Virus record (IMG/VR): IMGVR_UViG_3300025101_000128
Location: 1-28,496 of that record
Direction: 5' to 3' (one strand)
Source: a virus
DNA length: 28,496 nt
Every line of letters starts with the position of its first letter. The stretch's first letter is position 1. The notes under the pieces are model-generated. The model was not told the origin of the DNA. It ran no database searches and worked only from the letters and a program-made list of their open reading frames with translations. Below, one piece after another: positions 7,541 to 13,662 of the stretch. The position numbers were made by a program, and so were the translations under genes.

Positions 7541-7797
7541 TGGACATTGTTGCTTTAGTATCTGAATTTGGCTTTAGTGCAGTTATGGTAGGGGGTTTAG
7601 GGTATTTCGTTTATTTTGTTTGGCAAACAATTAATAATAAAATAGATCCAGCTGTGCAAGAAATGAAAGTAACTATTATACGACTTACAGACCAACTGCG
7701 TTTGTTAGACCAAGATATGATACGATTACAGCAAAAAGTGAATACAGTATTAGAACTAAAAGAAGAAAATAAATTAAAAGATGAGAATGAAAATTAA
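7540..7797 (+). CDS. Small membrane protein, holin-like, copy B
   Basis: This 85-residue protein has an N-terminal helix (I-V-A-L-V-S-E-F-G-F), one membrane segment (about 11-31, ending F-V-Y-F-V-W-Q) and a long charged coiled-coil tail containing D-Q-D-M-I-R-L-Q-Q-K-V. It shares the layout and key positions of the gene at 7077 and is probably a diverged duplicate. It is coupled to the 55-residue gene by TAATG and overlaps the start of the CsgF-like gene by 17 bases, so the small membrane genes and the curli-type genes are translated from one message. A holin/antiholin or membrane-anchoring role is inferred. Confidence 0.6.
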   Translation: MDIVALVSEFGFSAVMVGGLGYFVYFVWQTINNKIDPAVQEMKVTIIRLTDQLRLLDQDMIRLQQKVNTVLELKEENKLKDENEN

Positions 7798-8257
7798 TTG
7801 GCATTGGTTTTTTGGTATATACGTTTATGCAGCTTTATTTTTGTTGCTGCTTAATGTTTACAGTAATGCAGATGAAATACTATTTAAGTTTAAAAGTCCT
7901 AGCTTTTCAGGTCTTAACAGTTCTTCACATTACTTAACAATAGAAAACCAAGAATCTACAAGACGTCAGACCAAAATTGAGGAGGCGAAGTCATTAATTG
8001 AAGAAGCTGAACGAGAAGAATCTAATTCTACTTTAAGTCGTTTTATTAGAAACTTTGAATCAAGAGTGTATGCACAATTGTCACGGCAGCTAGTTGAACA
8101 ATTGTTTGGAGAAAATCCAAGCACCGAGGGTAAACTTGAGCTAGAGGGAAACATTTTAGAGTACACAGTAGAAGCTGAAATAATTACTTTGACTATAACG
8201 GATGAAAACGGAGATATTACAACGATTTCTGTACCCACTGCTAGTTTTACTTTCTAG
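7781..8257 (+). CDS. csgF: CsgF-like curli assembly factor
   Basis: This 158-residue secreted protein has a signal peptide over residues 1-30 (hydrophobic A-A-L-F-L-L-L-L-N-V, cleavage expected at S-N-A|D-E). The mature start I-L-F-K-F-K-S-P-S-F-S-G matches the E. coli CsgF start 'M-T-F-Q-F-R-N-P-N-F-G-G', the segment that inserts into the CsgG pore. The C-terminal half keeps the family order: F-x-x-x-x-x-S-x-x-x-x-x-L, then Y-T-V-E-A-E-I-I-T-L-T-I-T-D, then G-D-I-T-T-I-S-V. CsgF caps the outer-membrane CsgG channel and couples export to curli nucleation. It overlaps csgG by 56 bases. An in-frame ATG at 7787 is an alternative start; neither has a strong ribosome site. Confidence 0.88.
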   Translation: MRMKINWHWFFGIYVYAALFLLLLNVYSNADEILFKFKSPSFSGLNSSSHYLTIENQESTRRQTKIEEAKSLIEEAEREESNSTLSRFIRNFESRVYAQLSRQLVEQLFGENPSTEGKLELEGNILEYTVEAEIITLTITDENGDITTISVPTASFTF

Positions 8258-9008
8258 TTGTGCATCGAAAAATATGCTAGAAGGCGGTGGCATACCCAAT
8301 GTGGTAATTAAAAGTTCCTCTATACTAGAATTACAATTAGAAGAATTACAGAATTTACCTCCAGCAAAACAACAACCTGTAATTGCAGTTTATAATAATA
8401 GTTTGCAAGATTTAACAGGACAAAGGAAAAGTAATGGGCAGTTTGCTTTGTTTTCTACTGCTATTACGCAAGCACCTGAAGCATTCTTGATTCGCGCTTT
8501 AAAACACACATCTAGCGGAAATTTTTTTAAAGTTGTAGAACGCGTTGGTTTAGACTCTTTAACTAAAGAAAGACAATTAATTCGCAGCACACGTGAGACT
8601 TTTGATGAAGAAAGTCGTGTAAAGCCTTTATTACTAGCAGGTTTATTAATGCAAGGTGGAGTTCTTTCTTATGATGTTAATACAAGGTCTGGAGGATCTG
8701 GAGCTCGTTACCTCGGTATAGGAAGTAGCAAACAGTATAGAGAAGACTCTGTTAGTGTATCATTAAGGGTGGTTTCAGTATCTACAGGAGAGATACTAAT
8801 AGAGGTGCTTACTTCTAAAACAGTTTTATCAGTAGGTCTTTCTCAAGATGTTTTTAGATTTATTGATGAAGGAAGTCGTTTAATAGAAGTAGAAGGAGGA
8901 GTAAGTGAAAACGAAAGCACTTCTATAGTAATACAAAAGGCCATTGAAAGAGGCGTTTTGGAGATTGTAAAAATAGGTATTGAGAGAGGATATTGGGAAT
9001 ATGAATGA
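8202..9008 (+). CDS. csgG: CsgG-like outer-membrane curli secretion channel (lipoprotein)
   Basis: The product is 268 residues; E. coli CsgG has 277. The start at 8202 is fixed by a lipoprotein signal ending L-L-S-S-C, with lipidated Cys20. Conserved CsgG blocks follow: P-V-I-A-V-Y-N, D-L-T-G-Q, F-S-T-A-I-T-Q (keeping the Phe of the channel constriction), V-E-R-V-G-L-D-S-L, E-R-Q-L-I-R, S-G-G-S-G-A-R-Y-L-G-I-G, L-R-V-V-S-V-S-T-G-E-I-L, S-K-T-V-L-S, V-F-R-F-I-D and I-E-R-G-Y-W. In bacteria CsgG forms a nonameric outer-membrane channel that exports curlin subunits with CsgF and CsgE. No csgE gene is present here. The residues matching the constriction Tyr and Asn appear changed, so pore selectivity may differ. 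An alternative role is envelope damage at lysis. Confidence 0.95.
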   Translation: MKTEILQRFLYPLLVLLSSCASKNMLEGGGIPNVVIKSSSILELQLEELQNLPPAKQQPVIAVYNNSLQDLTGQRKSNGQFALFSTAITQAPEAFLIRALKHTSSGNFFKVVERVGLDSLTKERQLIRSTRETFDEESRVKPLLLAGLLMQGGVLSYDVNTRSGGSGARYLGIGSSKQYREDSVSVSLRVVSVSTGEILIEVLTSKTVLSVGLSQDVFRFIDEGSRLIEVEGGVSENESTSIVIQKAIERGVLEIVKIGIERGYWEYE

Positions 9009-9732
9009 TAATTTTAATAAAATTACAGCTCTTGTATTTTTGGCTTTGTTAGTTTTTGCAGTAGGTACTAATGCAGATGATAACGAAATATACGTAGATC
9101 AAATAGGCGCAACCGCTAGTATAGACCTTGAGCAGCTAGGTTCTGGCAACATCATAGGTGGCTTAAACTCTGCACATGGTTCTATGACCGCGTTCGATCT
9201 TGACGGTGCAACTATGACCTTAGACGTAAATCAAATAGGTAATAATAACAAGATGTTAGGCGATATTAATGCAGCTACATTTACAGGTATATTTGATTTT
9301 GATGGTGATACAAACTCGTATACTATTCAAGTAGATCCTGGTAATGCGAATAGTGCAGATTCATCAAACGTAAATGTGGACGTGGACGGGTCGACTAACA
9401 CCTTTACATTAGACTTAGCTACTAATGCTTTAGCTAGTAGTGCAGATGTAGATACAATAGTGCAAGGTTCTAGTAATACTGTTCATATTGATCTAGATGT
9501 TGACTCAGGTACAAACTACATAGATGTTGATGGCGATTCAAATACAGTAGATGTTGTACAATCAGGCTACGCTGGCGGCTACTTTAAATTAGAACATGAT
9601 GGTAATACAAGGAGCTTTGACATTGACCAAACATCTACTCAAGACAATGATTGGTTGCGTATTACTTCTTCTGGAAACGCTGGATCCGTATGCGTACAGC
9701 AAAATGACCAAGGCAACGCAGTTGGATGTTGA
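9001..9732 (+). CDS. Secreted curlin-repeat protein (CsgA/CsgB-like)
   Basis: I choose ATG 9001, preceded by GAGAGGA; an upstream TTG at 8980 lies inside csgG. The 243-residue product has a signal peptide (L-V-F-L-A-L-L-V-F-A-V-G-T-N-A|D). The mature part is Asp-, Asn-, Ser- and Gly-rich with curlin-like repeats such as V-D-Q-I-G-A-T-A-S-I-D-L-E-Q-L-G-S-G-N, V-N-Q-I-G-N-N-N-K, V-Q-G-S-S-N-T-V, V-Q-S-G-Y-A and V-Q-Q-N-D-Q-G-N-A, following the Q-x-G-x-x-N spacing of CsgA/CsgB. It is more acidic than classical curlins and ends in a Cys. Position after csgG makes it the likely export substrate and possible amyloid fibre subunit. A non-amyloid beta-helical adhesin is the alternative. Confidence 0.75.
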   Translation: MNDNFNKITALVFLALLVFAVGTNADDNEIYVDQIGATASIDLEQLGSGNIIGGLNSAHGSMTAFDLDGATMTLDVNQIGNNNKMLGDINAATFTGIFDFDGDTNSYTIQVDPGNANSADSSNVNVDVDGSTNTFTLDLATNALASSADVDTIVQGSSNTVHIDLDVDSGTNYIDVDGDSNTVDVVQSGYAGGYFKLEHDGNTRSFDIDQTSTQDNDWLRITSSGNAGSVCVQQNDQGNAVGC

Positions 9733-10753
9733 TATAGGAAGTATCACAGAGTTAAGAGGGAACACCAGGGTAGTAAGAGACAAGCCATATGAGAGTGAAA
9801 TTAACTTTTCACTAAACTCTATGGACAAACTAGAAACCGCAGCGGGGCGTATGGGTGTAACGTTTAGAGATGAAACAACTATACGTTTGACTGAACACAG
9901 CAACGTTGTAATAGACGAGTTTGTGTTTGACCCTGACCCTGCTAAATCAACTATGGCTTTAAATTTTATTAAAGGAACGGGACGTTTTATATCTAGCAAA
10001 AAGCCACGTATACCAAAAGATAATATTAAAATTCGTACGCACGCAGCAGTAGTAGGTATAAGAGGGACAGACTTTACAATTACTGTAAAAGAGACGGGAG
10101 AAGCACTTGTTATTTTACTTCCTGATGAATTTGGTAATGCTAGTGGAGAGATAACTGTAGATACAGCTCTTGGACAAGTTATACTAAATAGGCCATACGA
10201 AAGTACAACAGTGTACAACTTTGAAACAGCCCCTACACCTGCTGTTATTCTTGACCTTGATGTTTCTATGATTGACAACATGTTGATTGTAAACCCACCG
10301 TCTGCAGCTGAAGACAGCACAGGTGAAGAAACTAGTGCAAATAATAGTGGTATTTTAGATATTGATTTTCTTGAGTTTGACGAACTTGATACAGATGAGT
10401 TAGAACAAGACAGTTTAGAATATACAGAGCTTGATATAGATTACCTTGCTGCTAATTTTCTCGAAGATTTGTTAGATATCATACAAGAAGTAGATGAACT
10501 TTCTAAAGCAAGTAGTACTTTAAGCGAACAAGGTGTAAAAGGTACAGCTGTAGGATTTGATAGCGACACTCAGATAAGCACATTTGTTAACGAAAGTGAG
10601 GTAAAATTTATTAGACAAGTAGAAAATAATTTACAACTACAAGTTTCTAAAGAAGGAAGTTATGATATTAGAATAGAACAAGGAGGTAAAACAAACCAGG
10701 TAAGTACAAATGGTGGAACTGCCTCTTCAATTACAATTAAGCAGGGGAGTTAG
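9596..10753 (+). CDS. FecR-domain protein with C-terminal curlin-like repeats
   Basis: The frame gives up to 385 residues. The start is unresolved among ATGs at 9596, 9647 and 9704, all inside the curlin gene; the hydrophobic stretch after 9647 (M-I-G-C-V-L-L-L-L) might serve for export. A FecR domain begins about residue 45 (I-T-E-L-R-G-N-T-R-V, then M-G-V-T-F-R-D-E-T-T-I-R-L, I-K-G-T-G-R-F-I-S and R-T-H-A-A-V-V-G-I-R-G-T-D-F-T). A very acidic linker around 245-285 separates it from a C-terminal ~40 residues of curlin type (I-R-I-E-Q-G-G-K-T-N-Q and S-I-T-I-K-Q-G). FecR domains act in the periplasm or bind polymers. Here it may anchor or nucleate the curlin partner. Confidence 0.7.
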   Translation: MMVIQGALTLTKHLLKTMIGCVLLLLETLDPYAYSKMTKATQLDVDIGSITELRGNTRVVRDKPYESEINFSLNSMDKLETAAGRMGVTFRDETTIRLTEHSNVVIDEFVFDPDPAKSTMALNFIKGTGRFISSKKPRIPKDNIKIRTHAAVVGIRGTDFTITVKETGEALVILLPDEFGNASGEITVDTALGQVILNRPYESTTVYNFETAPTPAVILDLDVSMIDNMLIVNPPSAAEDSTGEETSANNSGILDIDFLEFDELDTDELEQDSLEYTELDIDYLAANFLEDLLDIIQEVDELSKASSTLSEQGVKGTAVGFDSDTQISTFVNESEVKFIRQVENNLQLQVSKEGSYDIRIEQGGKTNQVSTNGGTASSITIKQGS

Positions 10754-11176
10754 ATGTACGAATATAAATGTGAAATAGATAGAGTAGTGGATGGAGATAC
10801 AGTAGATGTAGTTTTAGATTTAGGTTTTTCTATACTGCATAAGGCCAGGGTAAGATTGTATGCAATAGATACACCTGAGTGCAGAACTAGAAATAAAGAT
10901 GAAAAAGTTAGAGGTTTATTAGCTAAGAATTTTATCTTACAAGCTGTTAAGGCTGGGAAAAACTTTGTAATCCAAACACATTTAAAAGATTCAAAAGGTA
11001 AGTTTGGTCGTATACTAGGGACTTTACTAATAGATGACTTAAATATTAACGAAGCTTTGGTAGATAATTATTTAGCAGTAGCTTATTACGGTCAAAATAA
11101 AAATGATGTAGAAGTGTCGCATCAACTTAATAGAGATAAATTGATAGAAACTGGGTTGTTTACGCCTGTAACTTAA
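10754..11176 (+). CDS. Staphylococcal-nuclease-like (thermonuclease) protein
   Basis: This is a 140-residue Ca-dependent-type nuclease of the SNase fold. V-D-G-D-T-V-D (Asp15), R-L-Y-A-I-D-T-P-E (Arg34, Asp39, Thr40, Glu42) and K-F-G-R-I-L-G (Arg86) align with the metal-binding and catalytic residues Asp21, Arg35, Asp40, Thr41, Glu43 and Arg87 of the family, so it should be active. It lacks a signal peptide, so it would act in the cytoplasm, for example on host DNA or RNA, unless released at lysis. GGGGAG precedes the ATG, which directly follows the TAG of the FecR gene. It is the last late gene and overlaps the converging - strand operon by four bases. Confidence 0.9.
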   Translation: MYEYKCEIDRVVDGDTVDVVLDLGFSILHKARVRLYAIDTPECRTRNKDEKVRGLLAKNFILQAVKAGKNFVIQTHLKDSKGKFGRILGTLLIDDLNINEALVDNYLAVAYYGQNKNDVEVSHQLNRDKLIETGLFTPVT

Positions 11177-11358
11177 TCTAAAAATTTTGATAAAACTATA
11201 GAGCCTAGTATAAATGGGTATACAGCCCATATCATGTTTTCTAGTTTTTTAAATTTAGCAGACCCTTCATCGAGTCGCTTCTCTATGTATTCGTACCTAA
11301 TGGCACACTCTCTTTCGTGAGCTTCTATTTTTGCAAAGGATTCTTTTGCTGTTGCCAT
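11173..11358 (-). CDS. Small coiled-coil membrane protein (61 aa)
   Basis: The product is 61 residues. The N-terminal two-thirds is a charged helix (A-K-I-E-A-H-E-R-E-C-A-I-R-Y-E-Y-I-E-K-R-L-D) and the C-terminus is a single membrane segment (M-I-W-A-V-Y-P-F-I-L-G-S-I-V-L). Such tail-anchored small proteins are common in phages beside lysis or replication genes, and their function is usually unknown. It is the last gene of the replication operon and overlaps the stop of the nuclease on the other strand. Confidence 0.6.
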   Translation of the reverse strand: MATAKESFAKIEAHERECAIRYEYIEKRLDEGSAKFKKLENMIWAVYPFILGSIVLSKFLD

Positions 11359-11367
11359 AGTGGTTAC

Positions 11368-11613
11368 CTAAGCTTTCCCAGCGTTTCTGTTTCGTGGGAA
11401 AGATCTATTTTTGCTTTTGTTAACAACACGTAAGTTATATGGACTATTGTTCATTGGATTGCCATCTACATGGTGTATATCATTGTTGTCGCCTTTACGT
11501 ACTTGACCGTTACGAAGCGCGGCACGTCTGACTTTGTTACGCATTGCTCTTCTTTTCTTTTGTTCAGGTGTACCTTGGTACTTTCTGTATTCGTCTCTGT
11601 AGTTTCGTCCCAT
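11368..11613 (-). CDS. HNH-type endonuclease-like small protein
   Basis: The product is 81 residues, very basic, with the HNH core N-D-I-H-H-V-D-G-N-P-M-N-N-S-P-Y-N-L-R-V-V near residues 44-64 (His47/His48, Asn55/Asn56, Asn60). The Arg/Lys-rich N-terminal half probably binds DNA. HNH proteins nick or cleave DNA; in phages they range from homing enzymes to packaging cofactors. There is no Cys4 zinc site and the protein is short, so it may be a minimal single-domain enzyme. It starts at a TAATG overlap with the preceding small basic gene. Confidence 0.75.
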   Translation of the reverse strand: MGRNYRDEYRKYQGTPEQKKRRAMRNKVRRAALRNGQVRKGDNNDIHHVDGNPMNNSPYNLRVVNKSKNRSFPRNRNAGKA

Positions 11614-11795
11614 TATTTACCTACTTTTTTCATAGCTTTTTTATGAGATTCAGTAAATGTGGAACCGCGATTCATCATAGCAACCATGCTTTTTATATGT
11701 TTAGCAGTATGATGCTTTGCATGTTTTTTCATTGCAGTTTGTTGGCGTTTGTTTAGAGATGAAACACTAACGCCTTTTACTTTTACCATAGCCAT
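11613..11795 (-). CDS. Small basic His/Lys/Met-rich protein (60 aa)
   Basis: The product is 60 residues, rich in Lys, His and Met, with a central K-K-H-A-K-H-H-T-A-K-H-I-K segment. It has no membrane helix and no recognised motif. Both ends are TAATG overlaps (with DUF3310 upstream and HNH downstream), which supports a real, co-translated gene. It might bind nucleic acid through its charge. Function unknown. Confidence 0.6.
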   Translation of the reverse strand: MAMVKVKGVSVSSLNKRQQTAMKKHAKHHTAKHIKSMVAMMNRGSTFTESHKKAMKKVGK

Positions 11796-12052
11796 TACTT
11801 TTTACCTCTTTGTTTAAAATCATGTTTAGAGTCATACTCTATCTTAACAGATTTCAGTTTGTCTAGGTAAAATAACGCTTTCTCTAAATCTTCTATTTTA
11901 TTTTTACTTGGGTATCTCCATAAATATTTCAGTACATTCCCACGCAGCCAGCCTTCAAATTGTTCTGCAGACATAGCAGATTGAATTGCGTCTATACATT
12001 CAATGGGCCCCTGGTCGGTGTAATGTGGAGGTTTGTTTACAAAGTCAGTCAT
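11795..12052 (-). CDS. DUF3310 protein (phage nucleotide-kinase-like)
   Basis: This 85-residue protein has the full DUF3310 pattern: V-N-K-P-P-H-Y-T near the start, then I-E-C-I-D-A-I-Q, F-E-G-W-L-R-G-N-V-L-K-Y-L-W-R-Y and E-D-L-E-K-A-L-F-Y-L-D-K-L. These proteins are widespread in phages and often labelled nucleotide kinase because of fusion partners, but their biochemical role is not established. The location among replication genes fits nucleotide or DNA metabolism. It overlaps the upstream nuclease gene by eight bases. Confidence 0.85.
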   Translation of the reverse strand: MTDFVNKPPHYTDQGPIECIDAIQSAMSAEQFEGWLRGNVLKYLWRYPSKNKIEDLEKALFYLDKLKSVKIEYDSKHDFKQRGKK

Positions 12053-12461
12053 TTCTTTTTCCGTTTGTATGCAAGCAATGTTCTTGCAGTGTGTTTACCC
12101 ATTCATCTAAATCTATACAATTTTTAAGGAAATCTTTTTTGGTGTACGTATTTATAGATTCAAAATCAGCAGTTAGTTGTATTACTCTGTTCTCACATCC
12201 TGCAATAACGTACACAGGGACCTGGTGATTTACCTGGGTTGTAAGCCAAAGTTCTTGTTGTTTAGATAAACCGAAGTTTATTTTAGAAGTATCTTTTACA
12301 GGTAGTATGGGTTTGTATTTATATTCTACAAACGCTGAAGCGGCTGGACCACTGTAGTAAGCATCAGCTACTCCTCCGTGATAAGGATCGTTTATTTTCC
12401 AACGATAGACTTGGTTAGAAAGTTTTTTGTGTATTTTATTTATAAACTGACTTTCGTTCAC
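12045..12461 (-). CDS. PD-(D/E)XK nuclease (resolvase/VRR-NUC-like), GTG start
   Basis: I start this gene at GTG 12461, giving 138 residues. The in-frame ATG at 12545 would place the first 28 codons across a terminator hairpin, and the family normally opens with a short 'x-E-x-x-F-x-x-x-I-x-x-x-L' helix, here V-N-E-S-Q-F-I-N-K-I-H-K-K-L. The nuclease core is G-G-V-A-D-A-Y (Asp33) and A-F-V-E-Y-K-Y-K (Glu46, Lys48), the D...E-x-K metal site of phage VRR-NUC or Holliday-junction-type enzymes. A strand V-Y-V-I-A-G follows. It probably cleaves branched or damaged DNA during replication. No strong ribosome site precedes the GTG, so its translation may be weak. Confidence 0.7.
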   Translation of the reverse strand: MNESQFINKIHKKLSNQVYRWKINDPYHGGVADAYYSGPAASAFVEYKYKPILPVKDTSKINFGLSKQQELWLTTQVNHQVPVYVIAGCENRVIQLTADFESINTYTKKDFLKNCIDLDEWVNTLQEHCLHTNGKRND

Positions 12462-12477
12462 CGAGTAAGAATAACAT

Positions 12478-12551
12478 AAAAAAGGGGCTATGCACGAGTA
12501 ATTGTTGTTTTTATGATGTTTGCAATTACTTATCTCTCCGTGCACGGCCCC
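12478..12551 (-). terminator. Strong intrinsic terminator or attenuator inside the replication operon
   Basis: On the - strand, GGGGC, TGCACG and AGTAATTG pair with CAATTACT, CGTGCA and GCCCC around an 18-base loop, with an 8-base bulge, followed directly by six T. It starts 11 bases after the stop codon of the 12563-13252 gene and ends 17 bases before the GTG of the nuclease gene. It should reduce transcription of the last five genes. Confidence 0.85.
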
Positions 12552-12562
12552 TCTCGCAACTA

Positions 12563-13252
12563 CTATTTAGCAGCAGGTTGTTTAACCGCTTTGTAAACAG
12601 CTTTCGCTTTTTCATAGTCTTCGTCTACGACCCATCCTTGGCTTTCAACGGAGAGATTATGAAACTTTTGACCTGCACGGTTTTGTGTAGAAACAGAAGA
12701 TAACTTCCATAAGGAAGAAAATCTATCGCCACCTAACTGTGCAATTTGAGTGTTCCACTCTCGTGATACACGCAGTTTAGATGAAGAAAAGTCCATCTGA
12801 AAAGGAGTGTTTATAAGTTCTCCAGTTTCAGCGTCTTTCCTCATTAGTAAATGACTATGCGTCTGTATTACCTCAAAGTCATCTGGGCTGCCAGATTGTT
12901 GGGCTATAAGTGCATCTGCTTCACTTGATGAAGCACAGCTACCTACTAAACCTCCACCTTTGTCCCGTTTACGCCAAACAACAAATTCGTCATTGAAATT
13001 AATATTCAAGACATAAATCTCTTTGCCGTATAGCTCGTTAGTTACTGTATTTAACAACAACCCAGGCTCAGCTCCTTCAATGTACGCATCGTTGCTTTTA
13101 TCAACTTCGGCGTTCATTTGTTGAAGAAGTTTAACTCTGGGAGTTTGTAAATCAGCAGCTGTAACGTTCTCGTTACCTAAGCCTTGGGCTTCTGTAACAT
13201 GAGCTGGCACTGTACTAGATACCAGAGATACTGCTTTTTTATCTTTGTCCAT
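12563..13252 (-). CDS. Unknown replication-operon protein, possible ssDNA-binding role
   Basis: This 229-residue soluble protein has a Gln/Val/Thr-rich N-terminus followed by L-Q-T-P-R-V-K-L-L-Q-Q-M, A-E-P-G-L-L-L-N-T-V-T-N-E-L-Y-G and V-V-W-R-K-R. The C-terminal half contains W-K-L-S-S-V and N-L-S-V-E-S-Q-G-W-V. Proteins of this appearance sit beside helicases, nucleases and polymerases in many podo- and siphoviruses, where a single-stranded-DNA-binding function is often suspected; I know of no diagnostic motif to prove it. It is preceded by AAAGAAGGA-type purines and followed by a strong terminator, so it should be the last abundantly expressed gene of the operon, as expected for a stoichiometric DNA-binding protein. 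Confidence 0.6.
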   Translation of the reverse strand: MDKDKKAVSLVSSTVPAHVTEAQGLGNENVTAADLQTPRVKLLQQMNAEVDKSNDAYIEGAEPGLLLNTVTNELYGKEIYVLNINFNDEFVVWRKRDKGGGLVGSCASSSEADALIAQQSGSPDDFEVIQTHSHLLMRKDAETGELINTPFQMDFSSSKLRVSREWNTQIAQLGGDRFSSLWKLSSVSTQNRAGQKFHNLSVESQGWVVDEDYEKAKAVYKAVKQPAAK

Positions 13253-13281
13253 GTTTCATGGTCCTTCTTTCTTGGTTAATG

Positions 13282-13662
13282 TTACTTTGACCTGAAATTA
13301 ATTCTGGTCAACTCCGTTGGCTTCACACCAGGAACATCTAAGTTCATAGTGCGTAGCTCCCTATAAGCAGTAGCCGACATGCGTTTCTGTAACAACTCAA
13401 ACTGTCCAGTGTCTCGAACATGTTGTTGTACTTTGTCCCAGTCTTCTACTGTAGGTACAATTTCTTTTTTCAACGAAACTGTACATACCTCATTGCCGAC
13501 TCTGTCTATACCTTGTTGGTCTAGCCTAGTCATTAATGTTGCTTCTAGTTCTCTTTGACGTGACTTTAACTTTTTTTCTACTTCTTGCAGAGCTTTTATC
13601 TCTCCTCTAGTAGAAGTTAAAGTGTCTAATAAATTATCTATAGTTTGTTCTTCGATACTCAT
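13282..13662 (-). CDS. Coiled-coil protein of unknown function in replication operon
   Basis: The product is 126 residues. The first half is a continuous charged helix (I-D-N-L-L-D-T-L-T and E-I-K-A-L-Q-E-V-E-K-K-L-K-S-R-Q-R-E-L-E) predicted to form a coiled coil. The second half is mixed (V-P-T-V-E-D-W-D-K-V and L-Q-K-R-M-S-A-T-A-Y-R-E-L) and ends basic. The ATG overlaps the helicase stop codon as ATGA, so it is translationally coupled to that gene and may be its cofactor. It resembles short host-nuclease-inhibitor or Gp157-like phage proteins only in general layout. Function unknown. Confidence 0.6.
   Translation of the reverse strand: MSIEEQTIDNLLDTLTSTRGEIKALQEVEKKLKSRQRELEATLMTRLDQQGIDRVGNEVCTVSLKKEIVPTVEDWDKVQQHVRDTGQFELLQKRMSATAYRELRTMNLDVPGVKPTELTRINFRSK

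Noticed and set aside
12462-12545. N-terminal extension of the PD-(D/E)XK nuclease to ATG 12545
   Set aside because: The extension is encoded by the terminator hairpin and is Cys/His/Asn-rich without similarity to the family's start.
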